Below, piece after piece: positions 49,071 to 59,771 of a DNA stretch of 64,000 bases. The position numbers were made by a program, and so were the translations under genes. Position 1 is the first letter of the stretch. Each line of letters opens with the position of its first letter. The stretch is from Heritiera littoralis. Its lineage: Eukaryota; Streptophyta; Magnoliopsida; Malvales; Malvaceae. Location of the stretch: NCBI GenBank assembly GCA_031772115.1, contig JAPDPK010000220.1, positions 623,271 to 687,270 of the forward strand. Reading direction: 5' to 3'. Under the pieces are notes generated by a model. It was given only the letters and a program-made list of their open reading frames with translations. It ran no database searches and had not been told where the DNA came from.

Positions 49071-49344
49071 TTATTTGTGCATTTCGCTACCAAAATGTTA
49101 AATTCCAAAATTCTATCCAAAAGTTTTCCGAAATATATTTAATTTAAGCTTAAAACCCTAAATTCATGACTATAGCAACATTTAAAAGACCTTAATATAT
49201 AAACATAAAATATCGATAAAATTCATACATAATCATAAAACATGGTTAAAATTCATAAAATCCATAACATCTCTCAACAACCATGAAATTCTTAAAACAT
49301 AAAAAGAACAAAGTACTTAATATTTCTTACATTAAAACAGAGAT

Positions 49345-51112
49345 TTATGAAGAAGGCCCATCTCCGAGGTTCGGTGAGTGTCTATCATCGGGATTTGAAG
49401 GGCCTCCTTTGCTACTCTTCCATGCATGAGTCATCTCAGCCATCCATTGGTGCATTTGCGGTAAATATTTGAGAACTTCATCAAGTTTCTCTTCTATAAT
49501 ATCAATTCGCTCATCTTGGCTTACTGTTGATTGAGAAACCGAGAATATTGGACTTGTTGAGGAGGCTGATGACTCAAGTATATCTTTATTTGTGAATTGT
49601 TTCCAAGGCCGTACACATGTGTGTGGGTTGTTTCCATCCTTCTAATACAGTCACACCAAGCAACAGGATCAAAGTGTGGTTAACTGCTAATATCCACACC
49701 ATACTTCTCAACCAATGAAGCATTATATTTTTCCTATAATAAAAAAATTTATTATTATTATTATTATTATATATATATACTTAAAAAGTAATTAAATAAT
49801 AATTGACATACATAAAAAGAAATAATTTTAAATATACGTACACTGACAACTTTCGACTTATTGTCCACATATTCACCTTGGCCAGCATTTTTTTTGTGAG
49901 TTCGATCAAAACCCTCCTTATATGTAGGTGTTCGATTATTTTGATTCCTCTTCACAAGTAAAACATTTAAAAAATTGAAGTTAGCTGTAAACAACATATA
50001 TTTTAACTAGAATATCATACATATGATTTAAAAAGTTACATACCAGTCTATGTGCATCCACAGGAAAAGAAATCGATCCACCTGTATGCTTGGTAACAGT
50101 TCCTTCTTTTATGGTCAATCGATTTTGCTTTCCTTTATGCCTCCCATTTCGATTTGCCCCATAAGTCATCAATCAAGGAGTCCCATATCTCAACTTTGAT
50201 CCAGCTGGACGTATACCCTTTACAGTCTGCAATTCGATCCATGCCAAAATGTTGCATTGCTTTTTTTCTTTCAGCTTGCAACAAGTCACGGAATCGTGTT
50301 TTGCAAATGTTCTCTGAAATATTTTTCACAATAGTCGTCTCTTCAGGAGGCCATGTAAAAATTTCCTAAATCAATTGAAATCATTAGTAAAAAATCATGT
50401 TAAATAAAATAATAAAATAAAGTAATGTATTAATTATTTGCGATTGACATACCGAAAATTTTTCCCATATTTGGGTTTTCACAGCAGTTGGAACACTTTT
50501 CCATGTTGGCCAAGGATCAGTAAAATACTCTTTAATTAATGTTGTAATTGTTTGAACAGCTTGAGGCTCTAAAAAAGCGCTGAGACATAAATAAATTCAA
50601 ATTTTTTATATAATATTAAATAATTAACTTCATATTGCAAAATAATATTATTATTTTTATTACCTGTTATTCAGACAAGTAAGTCGTGCCCTTTGATCCG
50701 GATTACTTGGAGTCGAATATCCTTGATTGGGCCCTCTTGTTCGTTTTCTACCTCCACTGCCACTACCATCAGAACTCGCATCACTGCCTGTGTTCGTCCA
50801 AGTGTGATCGATGTTAAGCTGCTCGATCGCTATTCCGTCAGGGGATATACCCTCGGCAGATGATGAGGCTTGGCCAGATAGACCCTGTGTGGATAGGCCT
50901 TGGGCAATTGGACTATCTCTCTGGTCAATCGGTTGGTCAGTGGATGGGTCTACCTCATCAGTATCCACTTCTGTTGATGGAAATAATTGTGCTTCAAGGT
51001 TAATTGGTGGGGTCTGAGATCGTGGAGTAGGCATGAAAAAGGACTTCCAACCCGTTGTAGAAGATCCACCGGGTCGAGCCTTCTTACCAGATGATTTTTT
51101 TGATGGTTTCAT
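49345..51112 (-). CDS. TNPA/Ptta-like CACTA accessory protein (Transposase_24 type), multi-exon
   Basis: TNPA-type proteins bind the subterminal repeats and bring transposon ends together with the transposase. Start at 51,112 (MKPSKKSSGKK), then a Ser/Gly-rich low-complexity N-terminus. The first exon can end at a GT just before the in-frame stop near 50,660. Exon 2 (about 50,579-50,453, bounded by AG and GT) has YFTDPWPTWK and VKTQIWEKF. Exon 3 (from 50,365) has ENICKTRFRDLLQAERKKAM, the family hallmark. A following part has HTGGSISFPVDAHR, then one with TYKEGFDRTHKKNAGQGEYVDNKS. The last exon ends at TAA 49,347-49,345 with a coiled-coil-like tail (DERIDIIEEKLDEVLKYLPQMHQWM). One frame change near 50,160 may be a real frameshift or a missed intron, so this could be a slightly damaged gene. 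Confidence 0.68.
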
Positions 51113-51242
51113 TATACCTTAATACATGAAAAAAAAATAATATATGTATTAGAATACTAATGAACTTAACAAACAAAATAAATTAACATTTTACAAAACA
51201 TCTTACAAAATATCGTAAAATAATAAGCAAACAAAAAAGTAA

Positions 51243-51380
51243 TTAAGTTATTAATTCACATAAACATTTTCTTAAAAGAAATAAGGGCAATAAGCCAAAA
51301 AAGACCTCTTCCTTATCATCATCATTGTCGCCGTCATTGTTGGTGTCGTCGTCGTTATCATTTGCTTCATCATCATCATT

Positions 51381-51419
<39 letters not shown>

Positions 51420-54400
51420 GTCGTCGTCGTCGTCGTCACCTTCTTCTTCTTCTTCTTCTTCTTCAATATTTACCTCTTCATAATCTTCGTGAACGAGAAT
51501 AGTGGGATTGTCAAGTTCTTCTGAATATGTGATATTTATAGGATGTGGATTTTGAATTTCTTGATAAACCCCATCATTTAAATCCACTATATCCACATCA
51601 AGATTCTGAATATTAAATTTAGCTCTTGCTTTTGTCTTGAAAATAACCCACCAATCACGACGATCTCTTTTTCTAGATGGATAAGGAGTAAAATACACTT
51701 GTTGACTCTGTTGAGCTAATATAAAAGGTTCATTGCTAGCAAGTATAGACCTATGTTTGATTTCAACAAGACCATGTCTAGGATGAACACGATAACCTCT
51801 CTCAATGTCAAACCAATGGCACTTAAAGAGTATAACTTTATTTAATCCCAAAATATTCTAACTCCACTATATCTATCAATATACCATAAAGTCACGGTCA
51901 AAATCATTGTAACAATCACCTTTCACACAAACACCATTATTCATTGTTTTTCGAGTTTTTCCATATTCTAATGTATGAAACTTAAATCCATTTACAAAAT
52001 ACCCTTGATAACAACTTGCCAAACATGCTGGACCATGAGAGAGGTCAATGATATGTTTATCTATTGCATTTCCTTGTTCACGAACCTACATAATAGTGAT
52101 TCTTGTGATGAGTGAAATGCATTATCATCTATTAAAATAAAACGAACTATATTTAAATTACTTACATATTGTCTAAACCATTTCGTAAAATGAGCTTGAC
52201 TTGTTTTCTCCAATTGAGCATCGTTCATGTCTGGTTCATTTCTTTTGACCATTTCATCAAATATCCTATAAAATTAATATATAGCAAGTATATATGAAAA
52301 TTCTTAGGATCAAAAAGCATTTGTTGTATTTATAGTATGATATATACATGCTATATACTTACTCAATGTACGGGAGAACTTCTTCACAATTCATTAGCAC
52401 ATATATCACCGCTGCATCAAACTCATTTTCTTCCAGATATCGACGATTGTTCTTTGCCCGAACAAGTGATCGTCCAGGATATTTGAAAATTGACAAACGT
52501 CCCATGGGATCTACGTCTCCTCCATCATCATTTCGTGGTGGATGAGTTAGCCTTGTTTGAATATTGGGATCAAAGTATAATGCACAAAATGTTGCAATTT
52601 CCTCCCTCATATATGCCTTAAATATAGATCCCTCCACACGTGCACGATTTTTCACCTTCTTTTTTAGGTGATGCAAAAACCTAATTAAGGTATACAATAC
52701 AAATTTAATGGCATACAATAAGCGCTCTATTTCTTATAACACATTGAAAAATGCTAATATCAAACAAATTATTACCTCTCAAATGGATACATCCATCGGT
52801 ATTGAATGGGTCCGCCAACCTTGGCCTCATAAGGTAAGTGAATGGGGAGATGTTCCATGCAGTCAAAAAAACTTGGTGGAAAAAATTTTCTCTAATTTGC
52901 AAATTGTTTTTATAATGTTGCTCTGCAACTGTTCCATGTAATTCACATGTAATTCAGTTGAACATATATCTCCAAAAAATGAGATAGCTCAGTAATAGCA
53001 TCCCATATTGAATTAGGTATGAAATCACGAAAGGCAATCGAAATTAATCTTTGCATAAAAACATGACAATCATGACTTTTCATTCCATAAAACTTGCTTT
53101 CCTCAATATTTACGCACTAAGATATGTTTGATGCAAACCCATCAGGAAGCCTTAGCTCTTTCACCCATTTACACACTCTTCTCTAATCATCTTTGCTTAA
53201 GGAAAACGATGCTTTAGGTGCGAAAGTTTTTCCATTACTTGTCACCAATTCCAATTCCTTTCGTTACAAATCAGCGCCAAATCTAACCTTGCATTTGTGT
53301 TGTCCTTTGTTTTGCTTTTAACATCCATTAATGTATTGAATAAATTGTCAAACACATTTTTTTCAATATGCATGACATCTAAGTTGTGACGAATAAGGTT
53401 GGTATGCCAATAAGCCACTCCCAAAAAATGCTTTTCTTCACCCAATTATGAGTTACCCCAAAACCTTGAGGTTTTTGTTGAGGACATTTTGTCCCAAATG
53501 TTAAGTCTTCCAAACCATCTATCCGAGACAACACTTCTTCACCTGACAATCTCATAACTGGAGGATCATAATCAACCCTTTTACTAAATTTATCCCTTTG
53601 CTTCCTAAAAGGATGATTAGGAGGCAAAAATTGACGATGACAATAAAAAAAACAAGGCTTTTGTCCATGGTGCAATCTAAAAGCTTTCGTATGTTCCATA
53701 CAATAAAGACAAGATAATCTTCCATGTGTACTCCACCAGACAACATTCCATATGCAGGAAAGTCATTAATTGTCCACATTAATGCAGCCCTTAACAAAAA
53801 AAAGTTGATTTCTATAAGCATCATAAGTTTGAACACCCTCGTCCCATAAGATTTTCAACTCATCTATCAAAGGCCTTAAAAAAACATCTATGTTTTGTGA
53901 TGGATTGCTCCTTCCCGGAATTACCATATTCAATAACAAATATGGTTGTTTCATACGCATCCAGGGAGTTAAATTGTAAACAGCAAGCATAACTAGCCAA
54001 CAAGAATATGACCTCGTAGTTGGCCCAAACGGACAAAATCCATCTGCACATAAACCAATTCTAACATTACGAAGTTCCATAGCAAATGATGGATGAGTAC
54101 AATTGAAATCTTGCCAAGCTTCACCATCAACTGGATGTCTAAGCACTCCTGAAGAACTTCGATTATGTGCATGCCATGTTATAAACTCAGCAGTTGCAGT
54201 TGACATATAAAGCCTTTGAAGCCTAGGGATTAATGGCAAGTAGCGCAAAATCTTGTGGTGTCTTCTTTCCTCTTGCCCCACATTGTCTATATCTAGGATG
54301 CCCACATATCACACAGTGCATTAACTCGGCATATTCTTTCCAAAATAAAATACAATTATTCTTGCAAGCATCTATCTTAATATAACCAAGACCGAATTTT

Positions 54401-55041
54401 TCCAATTTTTTATTCATTTCATAAAAGTTTTCTGGTAAATGATTATTCTCCGGAAGCATACCTCTCACAATCTCCAACATTCGATTAAAACATGCTTCAC
54501 TCACATTGTGCTCCGACTTCCAATTACACAATTGTGACATGGTAGATAATGTCGTGTGCTTAGAACATTCTGTCTACAATGGTTCATTTGCATCATTTAA
54601 CAGAGAAGCAAAGTTTTGTCTTGATGAATTTTATTCATGCTCACCAAATCTTGACTGATTAGCATTCCAATCAAAATGAATATGAAAAGCATCCCTCACC
54701 ATTCTATTATACAGGTTTTGTTCTGAATACATTTCATACATCAGATCACCAATCTCGTCTCTATTTCTTGAAGATTCTCCTTCAACAACTTCACCATGTT
54801 TATCCCAAATAGTATAACCACCCATAAAACCTTTGTAAAATAAATGTTCCTGCACCTTATCACATTCTAAAAAGATTCTATTTTGACATTTGATGCAAGG
54901 ACATTTTATTCTATCTCCACTGACAAACTGCTTATTTGAACATGTAAAATCGATAAACTTTTCAACTCCATTTAAATACTCATTTCTAATATAACTATTA
55001 CTATCTAACCGGCAGTACATCCAACTCCTATCCTTATTCAT
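51243..55041 (-). pseudogene. TNP2-type CACTA transposase (Transposase_21), frameshifted
   Basis: This is the catalytic DDE-type transposase of the superfamily. From the right: N-terminal Transpos_assoc domain (55,041-54,631: MNKDRSWMYCRLDSNSYIRN, IKCPCIKCQN, YKGFMGGYTIWDKHGE); a CNWKSEHNVSEACFNRML segment; the catalytic region with ILRYLPLIPRLQRLYMS, CADGFCPFG, IDVFLRPLIDEL, LRAALMWTINDFPAYGMLSG and LDVMHIEKNVFDN; the DUF4218-like region (52,718-52,359: GRLSIFKYPGRSL, EFDAAVIYVLMNCEEV); then the DUF4216-like region (51,851 on: ILFKCHWFDI, SNEPFILAQQSQQVYF). At least four frame changes between 54,300 and 53,400 break the catalytic part. The last part carries a long Asp tract encoded by (ATC/GTC)n. 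Real introns may explain some breaks, but those inside conserved blocks look like mutations. Confidence 0.88.
51315..51470 (-). repeat. Trinucleotide repeat coding for an acidic tract
   Basis: A run of ATC/GTC and then TTC triplets on the plus strand encodes nearly uninterrupted Asp, then Glu, at the C-terminal end of the TNP2 frame. It is a likely slippage expansion within the transposase gene. Confidence 0.9.
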
Positions 55042-56325
55042 TATACGATCTGAATAAAAGATCTATAATTTAATAAACAAAACCACACAAAATAAATAAA
55101 AATAGCAATCAAAGCAAATATCTCAACCAATTCAAAAACAAAATAAAAATTTTAAATCAAACATTAACAATTATTTATTATAAAATGCATAATAAAAGAG
55201 TTAAAATATTACCTCATGATCATAATCCACCAAAGCATTCCTTATTAATATTAAATAACCTACAAAAGCATAAAACCTACATATTAAATTTTAAATATTA
55301 TTTTCTTTTAATAGAAAATAAAAAAATAACGATTACAATACATACAACTTTCGTTACAATACATATTCAAACTATTAATACAACAATATATATATTTATG
55401 CAAAGAAAAAAATAATATATATAATAATGTGTATATCTCACCTTAATCCCAAAATTAATAATACTAATTCAGTCAATCTATTAATATCATATAATTAGAT
55501 ACACTAAAACAACAATAAATTTTCATAATTAATAATATTACGACCAAAGTAAATTTGCATAAATAAATTTATATATTTAAAATCTAACAAAAATAACTTT
55601 AAACATTTAAATACAAATTTCCTAATAATATTCTTATATATACAAATAATATATACTATTAAATGTGTGTGTGTGTGTGTATGTGTGTGTGTATATATAT
55701 ATATCAACAATATTAAAATCATTAGTAACTAATTAAACAAATAAACAACAACAAAGTATATATATACACAAATAAATAAATACAAATATATACAAATAAA
55801 TAAATATATACACACAACAAATTAAAAATATATATAACTAAATAATATATACAAAGAAATAATAATATATAAACAAATAAATAACAAACTAACAATATAT
55901 AAAAAGAGAATAAACACAAAAATAAAACAAAGTAACAATATAAACAAATAAATATATATTTTTAAATGTAAAAATAAAAAAAATATAATACCTTTGTATA
56001 AGCTGACCGGCGGTGAGGGGCAACTGGCGACAGGAGGGAGGCTGGCGAGCGACTGGGGCGGTAGCGGTGGAGTCCGTCGGGGGCAGCGGCGATGGCTGTG
56101 CTTTTGGGTAAAAAAACTGTTTTGCTTCTTTTTTTTTTTACATAGTAGGAGGAGGGACCGACGGCAAGGAGAGGAGGGAGAACGACCGACGGCGGGTGGA
56201 GAGGCAAGTGATCGATGGCGGACAGGGGAGAGGGCGGCGACTAGAAAAAAAGCAGAAGGAGGTTAAAAAAATGAGATTCACGGGCGGGAAAGAGAGAAAA
56301 AAGGGAGGGAATAGCGAATTTCGAT
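55042..56325 (-). other. CACTA upstream region: AT-rich intron-like stretch and GC-rich 5' end
   Basis: 55,050-55,985 is A/T-rich with (GT/CA)n at about 55,665-55,692 and short (AAATA)n runs. 55,990-56,250 is GC-rich. A minus-strand frame (56,207-55,962) sits in the GC-rich part and ends at the AT-rich stretch, which suggests a 5' UTR or first exon followed by an intron. The transcript of both transposon genes would start here. No promoter motif is certain. Confidence 0.5.
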
Positions 56326-56328
56326 GAA

Positions 56329-57205
56329 TTAGCGACGGAATTTTCGTCGGATTAGCGACGAAAAAATTTCGTCGCTAAATAGATCTAACACACTTTACGA
56401 GGTTTTAGCGACGGAATTTTTTCGGTCGCTAATCACATGAAAATTTCATCGCTAATTTCCTAACAGTTTTTTATAAAAAATTAAAAAAATAAATATAAAT
56501 ATTTTGCGACAGAATTTTTTTCGTCGCTAATTCCGTTGCTAATTTCCTAACCGTTTGTAGATAAAAATTAAAAAAGTAAATATAAATATTTTGCGACGGA
56601 ATTTTTTCTGTCGCTAATGAGCTTTAGCGACAGAAAAAATTCCGTCTTAGCGATAGAAAAAATTCCGTCGCTAATTACCTAACCGTTTTTAGATAAAAAT
56701 TAAAAAAATAAATATAAATATTTTGTGCCAGATTTTTTCTGTCGCTAATGAGCTTTAGTGACGGAAAAAATTCATCGCTAATTTCCTAACCGTTTTTTAC
56801 ATAAAAATTAAAAAAAATATATAAATATTTTGTGACGGAATTTTTCTGTCGCGAATTCCGTCGCTAATAAGCTTTAGCGACGGAATTGACGACGGAAAAA
56901 TTCCGTCGCTAATTTTCGATATGAAAATTAAAAAATAATTACGGGTCTTTTTGCGATGGAATTTTTTCGTCGCTAATTCTATCGCTAAAACTCATTAGCG
57001 ACGGAAAAATTCCGTCACTAACTCTTATGACTAATTTTAGATTTAGTCGGTAATTTTTGATGCTATTGTACAGTACCTCCCACCATAATCAGCAACAGAA
57101 TATTTTTCGTCGCTAATTTCAGCATACATTCCGTCGCTAATCCGTTGCTAATACCGTTTTTCAGCAACGGAAAAATTTCGTAGCTAAATTTCTGTCGCTG
57201 AAAGT
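56329..57205. repeat. Right subterminal repeats of the CACTA element
   Basis: AGCGACGGAA and its complement are repeated more than 25 times in about 880 bp. Within it a larger unit of about 125 bp (TTGCGACGGAATTTTT... CTAACCGTTTTTAGATAAA) is repeated about five times. Confidence 0.92.
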
Positions 57206-57224
57206 ATATTTTCTTGTAGTGAAG

Positions 57225-58966
57225 GTACATGAGTTTTATTGAAAATGCATTGATCTGAGATGCATAATTGAATATGTTCGGTTTTGTAAGTTCAGCTTGA
57301 TTGAAAGAAAAACATGATGCATACTTATACTTGTTCAAATGGTTTATGAACAATATCGAAAAGGTTTCCATGTTTTCTTAAATGATTAAATTAAAGATAT
57401 TTGCTGAACTATTTGAGATTATGGCATGTATCTATTAACATCAATAAAGCATAAATGGACATGCTTGAGTGAGTGGTGCTCCTAGACATATATGCAGACT
57501 TATCAGACAAGATTCTGATAAGGTTTTTTGTATGTGTCAGATGAGTTTGGCATAAGTTTGGACCTTTATTTGATCAATGAGACCAGAGTTTACCATGGCC
57601 ATAGGTATAGCACTTCTCCATTAGTGCCTTTCTAATCCAGTGATAGCTACAGTGAAATTAAGACTTTATTGATTGATTGATTGGACCTATATGGTATGAT
57701 TTGATTATTTGGACGTATACGGATTTGATATTGTAATTTATTATGCTATATCTCCATTGAATTGATTTGACTGATTCACAATCATGCTTTAATTTTGAAA
57801 ATCATGTTTAATATTAGTTTATATATATATATATATATCATATCTTGAGCTTAAGCACAGTTTCGGCCTTGGTGATAGATTTTGATGGTTTTGTAGTATT
57901 CATTCGAGCTTAAGCGTAAATTAAGTCTTGATATATGTTTTGATCCTATGACAGCATCGGTGTTTATATAATGGTTTTCATACTGTTTGAGCATTTGGTT
58001 TTGTACATCGAGACTCATATTGACATGGTTTCTCTCACGCATTATGTTTTATAACCATTACATATGAGCTTTGAAAGGATGTTACATGTGCTACATGAGT
58101 TAAGACACTAGGATAGAAAATCATAATGTGGATTAATATTGATCGATTTGATGTGGATTGATATTGGAAAAGTAGATATACATATTGAGATTGATATTGG
58201 GTTGTGCTTTAGAGTTTGGCTACTTTTGTTCACAAGAGCTGAGTTAGAGTTCCTTAGGGCATGTTATCAATTTAAATATACAGCAATTAGGACCGAAATG
58301 GTATTTGAAGACTGCATTCTTGCGAATTCATGCATTACATGTAGGCTAGTATAAAGCTACTGTTGCACTTATATAATTGACTTATTGAGCTCTTGCTCAC
58401 TAAAATTTATTCTAACCCTTTTTCAGATTGAGCACAGAGTTGGAAAAATATTTTGGATTTGTCCAAAATACTTTTGTGGCCTGAAATATTGTCCCAATTC
58501 TCCGAGGAGACTTACTTGCTTATTCTTGGTATAGCTAATTCTTCTTATACTTAACTACTATTTCAGGCTGTTTTTGATTCAGTATTATAGGTTGGGATAT
58601 AAACTAAGATTATGGAATGTCTTGATAATATCTTGATGTTTTTATCTCGGTGGAATTGGAATTGAGTTAAATATTGATAGAACTGTAAATTATGCATGAC
58701 AACCATGCTGTTATGACTGTTATCGAATGCTATCTGTGGTATTGAGTTAGTTGTGGATATTTAGGATTGTAAAGAAGTTATGTTGTCTTTATAGGTCTAA
58801 ACTGGGACCTTGAGCAAATAGCTCTAACTAAGGTAGGAAGTTAACAACTTCGTGTTGGCACTATACACACACAAAAAAACCTATTAAGTTAGGAAAAAGC
58901 GATAAATTAGCTTGAAATTTTCTACACATTCGTAGAGTTTGACTTCTCGTCGCAGCCTTCGAGTCG
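57225..58966 (-). other. LTR G, head piece
   Basis: Non-coding. Read on the minus strand it runs from the head TGTCACGACTCG through the GCTCAATAAG box and TATATAAG-like sequence (58,370-58,376) to the palindrome at 57,591-57,606. No gene; the frame at 58,139-58,354 has no domain. Confidence 0.72.
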
Positions 58967-58976
58967 TGACACACGG

Positions 58977-59449
58977 TTTTGCCGACTTCACCCCATTCTT
59001 CTAGATCTCTATCGATCTGGCTGTCTCCTCTCCTTTGTTTTGTGTAATAAAGGAGAAAGGAGTTGGTGGGAAATATCCTACCAATCCAATACTTTTCTTT
59101 TCTTTGTTTTTTTACATATAAAAATATATAGTATATATTAAATAAAAGTTTATATATATGATAAATATATATAATTGTTTATATATATATTTATATTCTT
59201 ATTAGATTTATATATATTTTATATTTTTACATTTCATATATATACATATTTATTTCCTTTATTATTTATTATAATGTATACTTGTCATGTACACCTAAAA
59301 ATTAATTCCTTAATTTCCTCATAACATTCCCATTTGATTCATCACTTTATAATTCTCGCAATCCTTCTAAAAATTCCATAATAATCCATTTACTCCAAAT
59401 CAATATATTGATTTATATTTACTGTGAGTCAAATTTTACTGTTATCATA
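58977..59449 (+). other. LTR D, last piece
   Basis: Non-coding tail of D with the hairpin GTTGGTGGGA / TCCTACCAAT (59,062-59,085; one G-T pair), then TA-rich sequence. It ends ACTGTTATCATA, similar to J's tail CAGTTATCACA. Confidence 0.68.
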
Positions 59450-59677
59450 TCAGCGAACAAAAACTATGGAGCCAATACTGTAAATCAATAGTCTAACTCA
59501 AGATCATGGGCAAAATATTGATAATAAAAAATTTAAAAGAACAATATAACATTTTGACAATATTCCTACTTAATAAGAAAAATAATTTTCTTGCAAAATA
59601 ATTTGTTAAAAGAGGGAAATATTTTTTTAAAGATTTTATTTCGAAAATTTATATAAAAAATAATTTTGTAATAGTAA

Positions 59678-59771
59678 CAAATTTACTCATTTTATTAAGG
59701 GAGAGTATCGGGAATGTCATGCCTCAAATTTACTCATTTTATTAAGGGAGAGTATCGGGAATGTCATGCCT
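59678..59771 (+). repeat. 47-bp tandem duplication spanning a polypurine tract and LTR start
   Basis: The unit CAAATTTACTCATTTTATTA then AGGGAGAGTATCGGGAATGTCATGCCT occurs twice in direct succession. It contains the purine-rich AAGGGAGAG and the LTR start TGTCATGCCTC, so the polypurine tract and LTR boundary of element I are duplicated. Confidence 0.85.

Larger units (their letters stand above)
48519..57221 (-). mobile_element. CACTA (En/Spm) transposon, target duplication AAG
   Basis: The 8703-bp element has left end CACTACAAAAAAAGAGACC and right end TTTTCTTGTAGTG, the complement of CACTACAAGAAAA. The 3-bp target duplication AAG flanks it (48,516-48,518 and 57,222-57,224). Both subterminal regions are packed with GCGACGGAA repeats in both orientations. 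It carries the two standard genes, a TNP2-type transposase and a TNPA/Ptta-type protein, both read from right to left. The transposase is damaged, so the copy is probably not self-sufficient, though its ends look usable. It is inserted in LTR G. Confidence 0.96.
35610..58971 (-). mobile_element. LTR G, solo, split by LTR H and a CACTA element
   Basis: On the plus strand it starts TGTGAGAACC at 35,610 and ends GTCGTGACA at 58,971. Perfect target duplications CACGG lie at 35,605-35,609 and 58,972-58,976. Pieces: 35,610-37,067, 46,924-48,518 and 57,225-58,971, net about 4.8 kb. The left end matches the complement of E's tail (TGTGAGAACCRYRATTTYCTTAAAAT). The middle piece matches LTR J around 41,145-41,240 (GCGACAA... 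GTACG... AGTCGGTRAG). It carries the GCTCAATAAG box (58,381-58,390), the palindrome (57,591-57,606) and the hairpin (36,558-36,585). Confidence 0.88.
19987..59449 (+). mobile_element. LTR D, solo, split into five pieces by later insertions
   Basis: Head TGTCATGACTCG at 19,987, tail ACTGTTATCATA at 59,449. The pieces are 19,987-20,132, 24,025-25,572, 28,033-29,957, 35,121-35,609 and 58,977-59,449, together about 4.58 kb, close to intact relative J (4.61 kb). The interruptions are LTR E, LTR F, a copia element and LTR G, each bounded by its own duplication (ATTAT, ATAAT, ATTCT, CACGG). D's own target duplication would be TCGGT (19,982-19,986) against TCAGC (59,450-59,454), two transitions apart, so the right end is less certain. 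It contains GCTCAGTAAA plus a TATA-like box (24,583-24,605), the conserved palindrome block (about 28,290-28,430) and the terminal hairpin (59,062-59,085). Confidence 0.72.
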
